Below are positions 1-9,514 of a stretch of DNA of 64,000 bases, one piece after another (positions within the stretch are counted from its first letter, which is position 1; each line of letters starts with the position of its first letter). The notes under the pieces were generated by a model. It saw only the letters and a program-made list of their open reading frames with translations, made no database searches and was not told where the DNA came from. A program made the position numbers and the translations under genes. The DNA comes from an uncultured Prevotella sp. (GTDB taxonomy: Bacteria > Bacteroidota > Bacteroidia > Bacteroidales > Bacteroidaceae). The stretch spans positions 1 to 64,000 of the forward strand of contig CAJOIX010000003.1 in NCBI GenBank assembly GCA_905234815.1, read 5' to 3'.

Positions 1-60
1 TTGGGGTACTTACCCAACACGTTCTGCACATATAACGTGCAGAATATGAGCAAAAAGAAC

Positions 61-95
61 CGAGGCAAGAACCTGTTTTCCAAGTCCTTGCCTCG
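61..95 (-). terminator. Rho-independent-like terminator of ppdK
   Basis: 9-bp stem CGAGGCAAG...CTTGCCTCG followed on the minus strand by a T-rich stretch (GGTTCTTTTTG). Confidence 0.6.
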
Positions 96-124
96 TATCT
101 CACTAATTATCAGCATTCTGTAGT

Positions 125-2845
125 TTATTCCTCTACAGCCGCCTGCGCGGCGGCGAGGCGGGCGATGGGTACACGGAAGGGTGAGCAGCTGGCGTAGTTC
201 AAGCCAATCTTGGCGCAGAACTTCACTGAGCTGGGTTCACCACCGTGCTCACCGCAGATACCGGTGCGGAGGTTCGGACGAACGGCACGGCCTTTTTCTA
301 CGGCCATCTTCACCAACTGGCCAACGCCTTTCTGGTCGAGCACCTGGAAGGGGTCAACCTTCAGAATCTTCTTCTCCAGATATACGGGCAAGAAGGATGC
401 GATGTCGTCGCGAGAGTAACCGAAGGTCATCTGTGTCAGGTCGTTGGTACCGAATGAGAAGTACTGTGCCTGTTCGGCGATGCGATCGGCAGTGAGGGCT
501 GCACGAGGAATCTCGATCATGGTACCGATTTCGAATTCAATCTCTGTGCCATATTCTTCAAATACTTCCTTGGCAGTTTTTTCGATGACGCCTTTCTGCT
601 GTTCGAGTTCATGGAGTGTACCGATGAGGGGCACCATGATTTCAGGCTGAGGATTGAAACCTTCCTTCTTCAGTTCGCAAGCGGCACCGAGGATGGCGCG
701 TGTCTGCATGGCTGTAATTTCGGGGAAGGTGATACCCAAACGACATCCGCGATGACCGAGCATGGGGTTGTTCTCTGAGAGGCTGTCAACGCGACGCTTG
801 ATGGTTTCAACGCTAACGCCCATTTCCTTAGCCATGGTTTCCTGACCTGCAAGATCGTGTGGAACGAATTCGTGGAGAGGGGGATCGAGCAGTCGAATGT
901 TGACTGGGAAGCCATCCATAGCCTTCAAGATTCCCTTGAAGTCAGCCTTCTGGTAAGGCAGGAGCTTGGCCAGAGCCTTCTCGCGACCTTCGACAGTGTC
1001 GGAGAGAATCATTTCGCGCATGGCGATAATTTTCTTATCCTCGAAGAACATGTGCTCTGTACGGGTCAGACCGATACCTTTAGCTCCGAAGGCGCGTGCA
1101 ATTTCTGCATCGTGTGGAGTATCGGCATTGGTGCGTACCTGCAACTTGGTATATTTGTCGCAGAGGTCCATCAGTTCTTTAAAGTCGCCACTGAGCTCAG
1201 CAGCCTTTGTTGGCACTTCGCCGGCATAAACCTGTCCGGTGGTACCATTGAGCGAGATGTAGTCACCTTCTTTATATACCACGCCGTCAATTTCAACGGT
1301 CTTCTGGTGGTAGTCAACATTGAGCGAGCCTACACCGCTGACGCAGCATTTACCCATACCGCGAGCCACCACAGCAGCGTGCGATGTCATACCACCACGA
1401 GCGGTGAGGATACCTTCGGCAGCTGCCATACCGGCGAGGTCTTCGGGAGAGGTCTCGATACGCACGAGTACCACTTTGTGACCATCCTCGTGCCATGCTT
1501 TGGCATCGTCGGCGTGGAATACGATCTGACCGCAGGCAGCACCAGGACTGGCGGGCAGACCCTGAGCAATGACTTTAGCCTTCGAGAGAGCCACCTTGTC
1601 AAACACGGGGTGAAGCAGTTCGTCGAGTTTGTTAGGCTCACAGCGCAAGATAGCAGTCTTCTCGTCGATCATTCCTTCGTGGAGCAGGTCGATGGCAATC
1701 TTCACCATGGCAGCACCTGTGCGCTTACCATTGCGGGTCTGGAGGAACCAGAGGTGTCCTTCCTGCACGGTGAACTCCATGTCTTGCATATCGCGATAGT
1801 GTTTTTCCAGGTTTTCCTGAATTTGGTTGAGCTGTGCATAGATTTCGGGCATAGCTTCTTCCATTGAAGGATATTTTGCAACGCGCTCTTCTTCAGAGAT
1901 ACCAGCACGCTGAGCCCAACGCTGACTGCCGAGCTTGGTAATCTGCTGAGGAGTACGGATACCGGCTACCACGTCTTCACCTTGTGCGTTGACGAGGTAT
2001 TCGCCGTTGAACACGTTCTCACCGTTGGCAGCATCGCGGCTGAAGCAAACACCCGTTGCCGAAGTGTCGCCCATGTTACCGAATACCATGGCCATAACCG
2101 AAACGGCTGTTCCCCACTCGTCGGGTATTCCTTCCATCTTACGATAGAGGATAGCGCGTTCGTTCATCCAAGAGCGGAACACGGCGCAGATAGCACCCCA
2201 GAGCTGTTCGATAGGATCGTTGGGGAAGTCTTTGCCTGTGCGCTCTTTGATAGCGGTCTTGAAGAGTACTACGAGTTTCTTCAATTCCTCAACGCTCAGG
2301 TCTTTGTCGAGTTTCACACCACGTTCGGCTTTCACCTTTTCGATGATTTCTTCGAACGGGTCGATGTCTTCTTTGTTCACGGGCTTCATTTCGAGCACCA
2401 CGTCGCCATACATCTGCACGAAGCGGCGATAGGAGTCGTAAACGAAGTGAGGGTTATTGGTTTTGCGCACCATTCCTTCAGCCACTTCGTCGTTCAGACC
2501 AAGGTTGAGGATGGTGTCCATCATGCCTGGCATGGAAGCGCGGGCACCCGAACGCACCGAGACGAGCAAGGGGTTCTCGGCATCGCCAAACTTTGAATTC
2601 ATCAGAACTTCAATGTGCTTCACTGCAGCCATCACATCATCGTTCAGGAGTTCCATGATTTTCTCCTGACCCACCTGATAGTATTCGTTGCAGCAATCAG
2701 TGGTGATGGTGAAACCTGGAGGCACGGGCACGCCAATCAGGTTCATCTCGGCCAGATTAGCGCCTTTACCACCAAGTTGTTCTCTCATGTTTGCGTTACC
2801 TTCAGCTTTTCCGTTACCAAAGGTATACACTCTTTTTTCACTCAT
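125..2845 (-). CDS. ppdK: Pyruvate, phosphate dikinase
   Basis: 906-aa ORF; GGKGANLAEM N-terminus, GGMTSHAAVVARGMGKCCVSG phosphohistidine motif, C-terminal PEP-binding barrel (FGTNDLTQMTFGYSRDD, GICGEHGG). Confidence 0.98.
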   Translation of the reverse strand: MSEKRVYTFGNGKAEGNANMREQLGGKGANLAEMNLIGVPVPPGFTITTDCCNEYYQVGQEKIMELLNDDVMAAVKHIEVLMNSKFGDAENPLLVSVRSGARASMPGMMDTILNLGLNDEVAEGMVRKTNNPHFVYDSYRRFVQMYGDVVLEMKPVNKEDIDPFEEIIEKVKAERGVKLDKDLSVEELKKLVVLFKTAIKERTGKDFPNDPIEQLWGAICAVFRSWMNERAILYRKMEGIPDEWGTAVSVMAMVFGNMGDTSATGVCFSRDAANGENVFNGEYLVNAQGEDVVAGIRTPQQITKLGSQRWAQRAGISEEERVAKYPSMEEAMPEIYAQLNQIQENLEKHYRDMQDMEFTVQEGHLWFLQTRNGKRTGAAMVKIAIDLLHEGMIDEKTAILRCEPNKLDELLHPVFDKVALSKAKVIAQGLPASPGAACGQIVFHADDAKAWHEDGHKVVLVRIETSPEDLAGMAAAEGILTARGGMTSHAAVVARGMGKCCVSGVGSLNVDYHQKTVEIDGVVYKEGDYISLNGTTGQVYAGEVPTKAAELSGDFKELMDLCDKYTKLQVRTNADTPHDAEIARAFGAKGIGLTRTEHMFFEDKKIIAMREMILSDTVEGREKALAKLLPYQKADFKGILKAMDGFPVNIRLLDPPLHEFVPHDLAGQETMAKEMGVSVETIKRRVDSLSENNPMLGHRGCRLGITFPEITAMQTRAILGAACELKKEGFNPQPEIMVPLIGTLHELEQQKGVIEKTAKEVFEEYGTEIEFEIGTMIEIPRAALTADRIAEQAQYFSFGTNDLTQMTFGYSRDDIASFLPVYLEKKILKVDPFQVLDQKGVGQLVKMAVEKGRAVRPNLRTGICGEHGGEPSSVKFCAKIGLNYASCSPFRVPIARLAAAQAAVEE

Positions 2846-2904
2846 AGTTAGGTAAAAGATATTTAAAAATTACACAAATTTGTTTCGATTGTGCAAAATT
2901 ACAA
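2805..2904. repeat. 100-bp direct repeat copy 1 (ppdK 5' end, leader and -7 box)
   Basis: Same as 3817-3916 except one mismatch (gtgC vs gtgT). Confidence 0.95.
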
Positions 2905-2925
2905 CCATTTTTTATATCGACAAAA
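2894..2925 (-). promoter_or_regulatory. Putative ppdK promoter (TTTTG-N19-TAATTTTG)
   Basis: Minus strand: -33 TTTTG (2921-2925), 19-nt spacer, -7 TAATTTTG (2894-2901), matching the Bacteroidetes consensus. Confidence 0.65.
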
Positions 2926-2988
2926 CTTATATACAAGAAAAATGCAAACTCCACATTACATTTTGTGAGAGTTTGCCTTTTCTGTTTG

Positions 2989-3762
2989 TCAGATGGTTGT
3001 ATATCCTCCGTCAACGGGAAGCGGTACGCCGTTGACATAACTTGAGGCAGGCGACGCAAGGAAGATGGCCGCAGTGTCAAGTTCGCCCTCGTTTCCGTAG
3101 CGTTCAAGAGGTATGGCTCCCTTGGCATATTGGCGGAACCAATCGGTGTCGAGCGTGTCTTTGGTGAGCGGAGTCCAGAAGTAACCGGGACAGATGGCAT
3201 TGACTGTGATGCCATGTTTACCCCATTCAGCCGCCAGAGCACGGGTTAAATTGACTACGCCACCTTTTGCAGCGTGATAAGGAGAGGATGGTGCTATCTT
3301 GTTGCCTACCAAACCGTACATGGAAGCAATGTTGATAATGCGTCCGTAGCGGGCAGGTATCATGGCACGTTTGGCCACCGCGCGAGCCACTTTAAATGTT
3401 CCGAACAGGTCTATTTGCATTTCATGCTCAAACTGTTCGTCGGTGATATCTTCAGCAGGAGCCACTGCTCCGGTTCCTGCGTTATTGATGAGAATGTCAA
3501 TACGGCCGAAATGTTGCATGACACGCTCGACCATTTCGTCGACCATCTGTGTGCTGGTTACGTCACAACGGATGGGCAACGCTTCAACGCCGAAGTCCTG
3601 ATGAAGCGCAGAGGCAACCTCTTCGAGTTTCTCCATGCGCCGCGCGATGGGAACAATGGCACATCCCTGATTGGCTAATGCTCGTGCCATCTGGACGCCT
3701 AATCCGCCGGAACAGCCGGTAACAATGGCTACCTGACCGCTTAAATCAAAGTAATTCTTCAT
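2989..3762 (-). CDS. SDR family oxidoreductase
   Basis: TGCSGGLG cofactor motif, NNAG, S-Y-x3-K (PYHAAKG), DGGYTTI C-terminus; start set at MKNYFDLSGQ rather than the longer track ORF. Confidence 0.92.
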   Translation of the reverse strand: MKNYFDLSGQVAIVTGCSGGLGVQMARALANQGCAIVPIARRMEKLEEVASALHQDFGVEALPIRCDVTSTQMVDEMVERVMQHFGRIDILINNAGTGAVAPAEDITDEQFEHEMQIDLFGTFKVARAVAKRAMIPARYGRIINIASMYGLVGNKIAPSSPYHAAKGGVVNLTRALAAEWGKHGITVNAICPGYFWTPLTKDTLDTDWFRQYAKGAIPLERYGNEGELDTAAIFLASPASSYVNGVPLPVDGGYTTI

Positions 3763-3816
3763 AATTTCGGAGGTTGTTAAGAATAAAAAGTTGTTTTTCA
3801 AGTATTCAAAATTTGC

Positions 3817-3916
3817 GCTTTTCCGTTACCAAAGGTATACACTCTTTTTTCACTCATAGTTAGGTAAAAGATATTTAAAAATTACACAAATTTGTTTCGA
3901 TTGTGTAAAATTACAA
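3817..3916. repeat. 100-bp direct repeat copy 2, upstream of the SDR gene
   Basis: Same as 2805-2904 except one mismatch; offset 1012 bp. Confidence 0.95.
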
Positions 3917-4036
3917 ATAAGTGAGCACAATGCAAAAGAAAATATTATTTTATTTTCATTGTCGAACGAGCGTAAATATATTATTCAACTTTCTGCAGGA
4001 GTCCAGAAGTTCAGGAGTTGCAGGAGTTCAGAACTA

Positions 4037-4127
4037 AGAGTTTAGAGTTGAGAGTTTAGAGTTTAGAGTCAGTTCAAAGTTCAAAGTTCAGAGTTCAAAG
4101 TTTAGAGTGAAGAGTTTAGAGTGAAGA
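4037..4127. repeat. Degenerate heptad repeat tract (AGAGTTT/AGAGTGA)n
   Basis: Repeated agagttt/agagtga/aagttca 7-mers in the intergenic region upstream of htpG. Confidence 0.85.
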
Positions 4128-4289
4128 CAATACTTATTATAATTAAAGAAGCCAAGCAAATACAAAAATACACAAGATTGTTGCCACGAGCAGCTAAAAT
4201 TTTGTTTTTGGCACACAATTTGCAGTAGTCAAGAGTGTGCATTTGGCACGAAAACACGAGACAAATCAATCAAAAAATACAAAAGAACT

Positions 4290-6347
4290 ATGCAAAAAGG
4301 TAACATTGGAGTAACCACCGAGAACATCTTTCCGGTGATTAAGAAATTTCTTTACAGCGACCATGAAATTTTCCTGCGCGAGATGGTATCGAACGCCGTT
4401 GACGCCACACAGAAGTTGAAAACACTCAGCAAGAGTGGCGACTTCAAGGGCGAGGAGGGCGATCTCTCCGTGCGCCTGACGCTCGACGAGAAGGCTGGCA
4501 CACTCACCATCAGCGACCACGGTATAGGCATGACCGCCGAAGAGATTGACAAATACATCAACCAGATTGCCTTCTCGGGTGTGACCGATTTCCTTGAGAA
4601 ATACAAGGATCAGGCCAACGCCATCATCGGCCATTTCGGACTGGGTTTCTACTCTTCGTTCATGGTGTCGAAGAAGGTGGAAATCCTGACCAAGAGCTGG
4701 CAGGAAGGCGCCAAGGCCGTGCGCTGGACGTGCGACGGTTCGCCCGAATACACCATTGAAGATGCCGAAAAGGCCGACCGCGGTACCGACATCATTCTCC
4801 ACATCGACGACGACTGCAAGGAATTTCTGGAAAAGAGCCGCATTGAATCACTGCTGCAGAAATACTGCAAGTTCCTGCCTGTGCCCGTGGTATTCGGCAA
4901 ACAGCAAGAATGGAAAGACGGAAAAATGCAGGACACCGACCGCGACAACGTGATCAACAACGTGGAGCCGCTCTGGACCAAGACACCCTCAACGCTGAAG
5001 GACGAGGACTACACATCGTTCTACCGCACGCTTTATCCCATGCAGGACGAGCCCCTGTTCTGGATTCACCTGAATGTGGACTATCCGTTCCATCTCACCG
5101 GTGTGCTCTATTTCCCCCGCATACAGTCAAACATCGACCTGCAAAAAGGTAAGATTCAACTCTACTCCAACCAGGTGTTCGTGACCGATCAGGTGGAAGG
5201 CATCGTACCCGACTTCCTGACCCTGCTCCACGGTGTGATCGACTCGCCAGACATCCCGCTCAACGTGAGCCGTTCCTACCTGCAGAGCGACCAGAACGTG
5301 AAGAAAATCTCCACCTATATCACCAAGAAAGTGGCCGACCGCTTGAACTCCATCTTCAAGGAGGACCGCGAGAACTACGAGAAAAAGTGGGACGATGTGA
5401 AAATCTTCATCCACTACGGTATGCTCTCGCAAGACGATTTCTACGACCGCGCCAAGGACTTTGCCCTGTTCAAAGACACCGAGGGAAAATACTACACGCT
5501 CGACGAGTATCGCGACGCCATCAAGGAAGCACAGACCGACAAGGACGGCACACTCGTTTACCTCTATGCCAACAACCGCGATGCAGAATATACCTATATA
5601 AATAACGCGCGCAAGAAGGGTTACAGCGTGCTCCTCTTCGACGGACAGCTCGACACGCCGCTGGCCTCCATGCTCGAACAGAAGCTGGAGAAGACACGTT
5701 TCACACGTGTTGATGCCGACACCATCGACCGCCTCATCCAGAAAGAGGAACAGCGCCAGACCAATCTCTCGGCGGAAGACACTACCCTGCTCACCACCCT
5801 CTTCGCCGAACAACTGCCCCACCTCGAGAAGACGGAATTCCACACCGAAGTGCAAGCCCTGGGCGCAGAAGCTGCTCCCGTGGTCATCACCCAGAGCGAA
5901 TATATGCGACGCATGAAAGACATGAGTCGCTACCAGAGCGGAATGGCCTTCTACGGACAGATGCCCGATATGTATCAGTTCGTGCTCAATGCCGACCACC
6001 CGCTCATTACCGCACAACTCTCCGCTGCCAACACGCAGCTCTCCGCAGAGCTGTCGCCCATCCAGAGCGAACTCAAGGGACTCAATGCCCGTCTGGCCGT
6101 ACTCCAGCAGGAGGCCGACAAGAAGAAGCCCGAGGAAGTGACAGCCGAAGAGAAAGCCGACAAGGAGCAGACGCAAAAGTCTATCGACGAGCAAAAGGCA
6201 CGCCTCAACGAGACCATCCGCAACTACGGCAAAGACAACCAGGCCGTGCACCAGCTCATCGACCTGGCGCTCCTGCAGAACGGTATGCTCCGCGGCGAAG
6301 CACTCAACAAATTCGTTGAACGCTCCATCAGCCTGATCAACAAATAA
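4290..6347 (+). CDS. htpG: Molecular chaperone HtpG (Hsp90 family)
   Basis: 685 aa; LREMVSNAVDATQKL, DHGIGMT, GHFGLGFYS GHKL ATPase motifs. Confidence 0.98.
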   Translation: MQKGNIGVTTENIFPVIKKFLYSDHEIFLREMVSNAVDATQKLKTLSKSGDFKGEEGDLSVRLTLDEKAGTLTISDHGIGMTAEEIDKYINQIAFSGVTDFLEKYKDQANAIIGHFGLGFYSSFMVSKKVEILTKSWQEGAKAVRWTCDGSPEYTIEDAEKADRGTDIILHIDDDCKEFLEKSRIESLLQKYCKFLPVPVVFGKQQEWKDGKMQDTDRDNVINNVEPLWTKTPSTLKDEDYTSFYRTLYPMQDEPLFWIHLNVDYPFHLTGVLYFPRIQSNIDLQKGKIQLYSNQVFVTDQVEGIVPDFLTLLHGVIDSPDIPLNVSRSYLQSDQNVKKISTYITKKVADRLNSIFKEDRENYEKKWDDVKIFIHYGMLSQDDFYDRAKDFALFKDTEGKYYTLDEYRDAIKEAQTDKDGTLVYLYANNRDAEYTYINNARKKGYSVLLFDGQLDTPLASMLEQKLEKTRFTRVDADTIDRLIQKEEQRQTNLSAEDTTLLTTLFAEQLPHLEKTEFHTEVQALGAEAAPVVITQSEYMRRMKDMSRYQSGMAFYGQMPDMYQFVLNADHPLITAQLSAANTQLSAELSPIQSELKGLNARLAVLQQEADKKKPEEVTAEEKADKEQTQKSIDEQKARLNETIRNYGKDNQAVHQLIDLALLQNGMLRGEALNKFVERSISLINK

Positions 6348-6401
6348 ACGTAACAGCATTTTTTGCTTCCAGACGGAACAAAAAAAAGGACGTAACCAGC
6401 C

Positions 6402-6446
6402 AATTAGGACAAACGCGGGAAAGACTCCTTTTCGTTTGTCCTAATT
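6402..6446. terminator. Long perfect hairpin downstream of htpG
   Basis: 14-bp perfect inverted repeat AATTAGGACAAACG/CGTTTGTCCTAATT with 17-nt loop; no clear T-tract. Confidence 0.5.
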
Positions 6447-6469
6447 AGCTTCTTACACCCCCGCTTTCT

Positions 6470-6581
6470 GAAAGCTATGCTTTTGACTTCCAATAGCTAT
6501 GCTTTTGCACGCTAAAAGCTATGCTTTTGAAGCCCGAAAGCATAGCTTTTGAAAACGGATTACTAAACCACTGATATTCAG
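6470..6581. repeat. 22-bp-period palindromic array A (4 units)
   Basis: Units at 6470, 6492, 6514, 6536: GAAAGCTATGCTTTT, AATAGCTATGCTTTT, AAAAGCTATGCTTTT, GAAAGCATAGCTTTT; 31-bp flank ending CTGATATTCAG. Confidence 0.9.
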
Positions 6582-6861
6582 ATGTTTACAATTTCCGATT
6601 TTTCACCATTCAAACTACCCGTGCAGCGCACTCGGTTCAGCGCTTCGCAAGCAGGAAAAATCTTCCCTGTTTCCCTGACCGAAAGCATACATCGAAGGGG
6701 TTTGCCCACAGGGGGGGGTGAGAGGAGTCGGAACAAAAAAATCGTAATTTTATTTTATTTTTCAAAGATTTTTATAATTTTGCACCACTTTTTGCGTTAA
6801 TATGAAAGCAAAAAGAAGTTGATATTCAGGAAATTAATTAAAGGAGAAAGTTTTCTACACT

Positions 6862-7734
6862 ATGCGTCAACTAAAGATTCAAAAGAGCATTACCAATCGT
6901 TCCAGTGAAGCACTCGACAAGTATCTTGTTGAGATTGGACGAGCACCGCTTATTTCTATCGACGAAGAGATAGAACTGGCCCAGAAGATTCGCAAGGGCG
7001 GTCCGGAAGGGGAACGCGCCAAGGACAAATTGGTCACTGCCAATCTGCGCTTTGTGGTGTCTGTGGCCAAGCAATATCAGCACCAGGGCCTCACGCTGAC
7101 CGACCTGATTGACGAGGGCAACATCGGACTGATCAAAGCGGCTCAGAAATTTGACGAGACGCGCGGTTTCAAATTCATCTCCTACGCCGTGTGGTGGATT
7201 CGCCAGAGCATCCTGCAGGCCATTGCCGAGCAGAGCCGCATTGTGCGCCTGCCGCTGAATCAGGTGGGCTCGCTCAATAAAATCAACCACGAAATCAACC
7301 GCTTTGAACAAGAGAACCAGCGCCATCCTTCAGTAACGGAACTGGCCGAGGCCACCAATATCGACGAAGAGAAAATTGGCCAGAGCCTCATGGCCGATGG
7401 CCACCACGTGAGCATTGACGCTCCGTTCCAGGACGGTGAAGACAACTGTATGCTCGACGTAATGCCCAGCGGAGAAGACAGCCGTGCAGACCGCGAGGTG
7501 GACCACGAGAGCATGTCGCTCGAACTCGACACCGTGCTCGGCAAAGTGCTCAAAGAGCGCGAAATCACCATCATCAAGAAATGCTTCGGCATAGACTGCC
7601 CCGAACAGGGACTGGAGGAGATTGGCTCACATCTGGGACTGACCCGCGAGCGTGTACGACAGATTCGCGAGAAGAGCATTGCCAAGCTGCGCGACAGCGG
7701 TTACTCCAAGATTCTGATGAAATATCTCGGATAG
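6862..7734 (+). CDS. rpoD: RNA polymerase sigma factor, sigma-70 (RpoD/SigA-like)
   Basis: 290 aa; region 2 FDETRGFKFISYAVWWIRQSI, region 4 LGLTRERVRQIREKSIAKLR. Confidence 0.95.
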   Translation: MRQLKIQKSITNRSSEALDKYLVEIGRAPLISIDEEIELAQKIRKGGPEGERAKDKLVTANLRFVVSVAKQYQHQGLTLTDLIDEGNIGLIKAAQKFDETRGFKFISYAVWWIRQSILQAIAEQSRIVRLPLNQVGSLNKINHEINRFEQENQRHPSVTELAEATNIDEEKIGQSLMADGHHVSIDAPFQDGEDNCMLDVMPSGEDSRADREVDHESMSLELDTVLGKVLKEREITIIKKCFGIDCPEQGLEEIGSHLGLTRERVRQIREKSIAKLRDSGYSKILMKYLG

Positions 7735-7765
7735 CGGTTCATCCACTCACACCCTTATACATACA

Positions 7766-7805
7766 AAAAAGCGGTAACATCTGCATGCAGACGTTGCCGC
7801 TTTTT
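7766..7805. terminator. Bidirectional terminator between the sigma factor and amylase genes
   Basis: AAAAAGCGG...CCGCTTTTT hairpin between convergent genes. Confidence 0.75.
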
Positions 7806-7833
7806 ATATTTAAAAATTTAAGAATTTAAAAAT

Positions 7834-9483
7834 TTAAGAATTAAACTTCAAGAGGAGTCCGAATGAGGGCGGCAGTGTGAGCGCCAGCGGCTGGTCGGGC
7901 AACAGGTTCAGAGCGAGTTTCTGGCCCGTGAGCAAATCGGTGGCTTCGGCCTGCTGCGGTGCTATGTGCAGGTAGTCGAACGCATGAGCCGGAATGTTCA
8001 GCTGCACATCGACGGCATGCTCCTCAAAATTCACCACTGCCAGCAGCGTTTCATCGTTGTACTTGCGCAGGAACGCAAACTGGCGGTGGCCCAAATGTTG
8101 GTTGGCATACATCAGATCAAACATCTCACCACAGGCAATGGCTTGCTCGCCGGCTGCTATCGTGCCAATGAGGCGGTAGCGCTCTTCAAGCGCCCGCTCG
8201 GCGTCGGAGAGATTATTCCGGTCGAAGAACCCGCGACGGATTTTATCAACACACCAATAATCAAAAATGGTGGTGCGCCCGTTCAATCCCGAAAAACCTT
8301 CCTGGTCCATGCCCTGCTCGCCAAACTCCTGACCGGAGTAGAGCATGAGCGGCCCGCGGTGCAGCCATGCACAAACCATCAGCGCAGGCAAGGCACGTTC
8401 AGCCGTGCGGGCAAAGAAATCGTTGGCCAGTCGCAGTTCGTCGTGGTTCTCAAGGAAATAGAGCATATGGTCGAGAATATCGCTGACCGACTGCCAGCGG
8501 GCAGAGATTTCGGCTGTGCCCGACGCATCGGTCAGGATATCGAAGAGCGTGTCGTACATGCCCACCTTGTCGTAGAGATAGTCAAAGCCTGCTGCCACAA
8601 AGTCGCGATACTGAGCGGGATTATACACCTCGCCAATAAAAATCAGACGGGGGTGTTTGGCCTTGACCTGTGCAATGGCCCACTGCCAAAAGGCTACCGG
8701 CACCATTTCAGCCATGTCGCAGCGCAATCCGTCGATACCTTGTCCGGCCCAGAAGAGCAGGATGTCCAACATTTTCTGCCAAGTGTTGGGCACTGGCGAG
8801 AAATGCTCGCTGCGTCCACCGGCATCGCAATAGTCAATGCCATAGTTGAGCTTCACCGTTTCGTACCAGTCGTTCACGCCTGGCGAGGCATCAAAATGGT
8901 CATTTCCAGTGGCCCGTGCGGGTTGCTCCTTATAGTCGCCCACGGGAAACTGAGGCGCAAACGGCTGTCCCCAGCAATAGTAGAAATTGTTGTTGGGATT
9001 GAAGTGATGTTCACGAATATCGTCGGCACCCAAGTCGCGCACACCTGCCGGTTTGGCTATGGAGCAGTATTGACGCGCAACATGATTGGGCACAAAATCA
9101 ATAATCACTTTCAGTCCTGCGGCGTGGGTGCGCTTCAGCAGCTGTTTCCATTCCTGCATACGCTGGTCAACGCTGAGTGCCAAATCGGGATCGACATCGT
9201 AGTAATCGACAATGGCATACGGCGAGCCCGCCTTGCCCTTCACCACTGCAGGATGCTGCGTGGGAATGCCGTAAGCGGAATAATCGGTCTGCGTGGCATG
9301 GCGTATAATGCCTGTGTACCACACATGGCTGACACCGAGCGCTTTGATTTGCTGCAACACGGCATCGTCTATATCGGCAAACTTTCCCGAGCCGTTCGTT
9401 TGCAGGCTGCCGTTTTTCTTCCGCGTGGTGTTGCGGTTGCCCAGCAGCCGCGGGAGGAGCTGATAGATGATTGGTTTTTGCAT
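7834..9483 (-). CDS. Alpha-amylase family glycosyl hydrolase (GH13)
   Basis: VIIDFVPNHVAR, GLRCDMAEMVP, FIGEVY, FLENHDELRLAN; start at MQKPIIYQLLPRL (track ORF extends into fabD). Confidence 0.93.
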   Translation of the reverse strand: MQKPIIYQLLPRLLGNRNTTRKKNGSLQTNGSGKFADIDDAVLQQIKALGVSHVWYTGIIRHATQTDYSAYGIPTQHPAVVKGKAGSPYAIVDYYDVDPDLALSVDQRMQEWKQLLKRTHAAGLKVIIDFVPNHVARQYCSIAKPAGVRDLGADDIREHHFNPNNNFYYCWGQPFAPQFPVGDYKEQPARATGNDHFDASPGVNDWYETVKLNYGIDYCDAGGRSEHFSPVPNTWQKMLDILLFWAGQGIDGLRCDMAEMVPVAFWQWAIAQVKAKHPRLIFIGEVYNPAQYRDFVAAGFDYLYDKVGMYDTLFDILTDASGTAEISARWQSVSDILDHMLYFLENHDELRLANDFFARTAERALPALMVCAWLHRGPLMLYSGQEFGEQGMDQEGFSGLNGRTTIFDYWCVDKIRRGFFDRNNLSDAERALEERYRLIGTIAAGEQAIACGEMFDLMYANQHLGHRQFAFLRKYNDETLLAVVNFEEHAVDVQLNIPAHAFDYLHIAPQQAEATDLLTGQKLALNLLPDQPLALTLPPSFGLLLKFNS

Positions 9484-9514
9484 GATAGAAAAAGGGTTCT
9501 GTAGATTCCGTGCA

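Noticed and set aside
857-1867. 336-aa plus-strand ORF inside ppdK
   Set aside because: Antisense to a clearly recognised PPDK; no domain-like sequence.
5127-6359. 410-aa minus-strand ORF opposite htpG
   Set aside because: Antisense shadow ORF of htpG; composition-driven.
7807-7845. AT-rich ttaaaaatttaagaa repeats near the amylase 3' end
   Set aside because: Short low-complexity intergenic sequence common in AT-rich Bacteroidota; no defined structure.
7966-9504. 512-aa plus-strand ORF opposite the amylase gene
   Set aside because: Antisense to a well-supported GH13 enzyme; no recognisable motifs.
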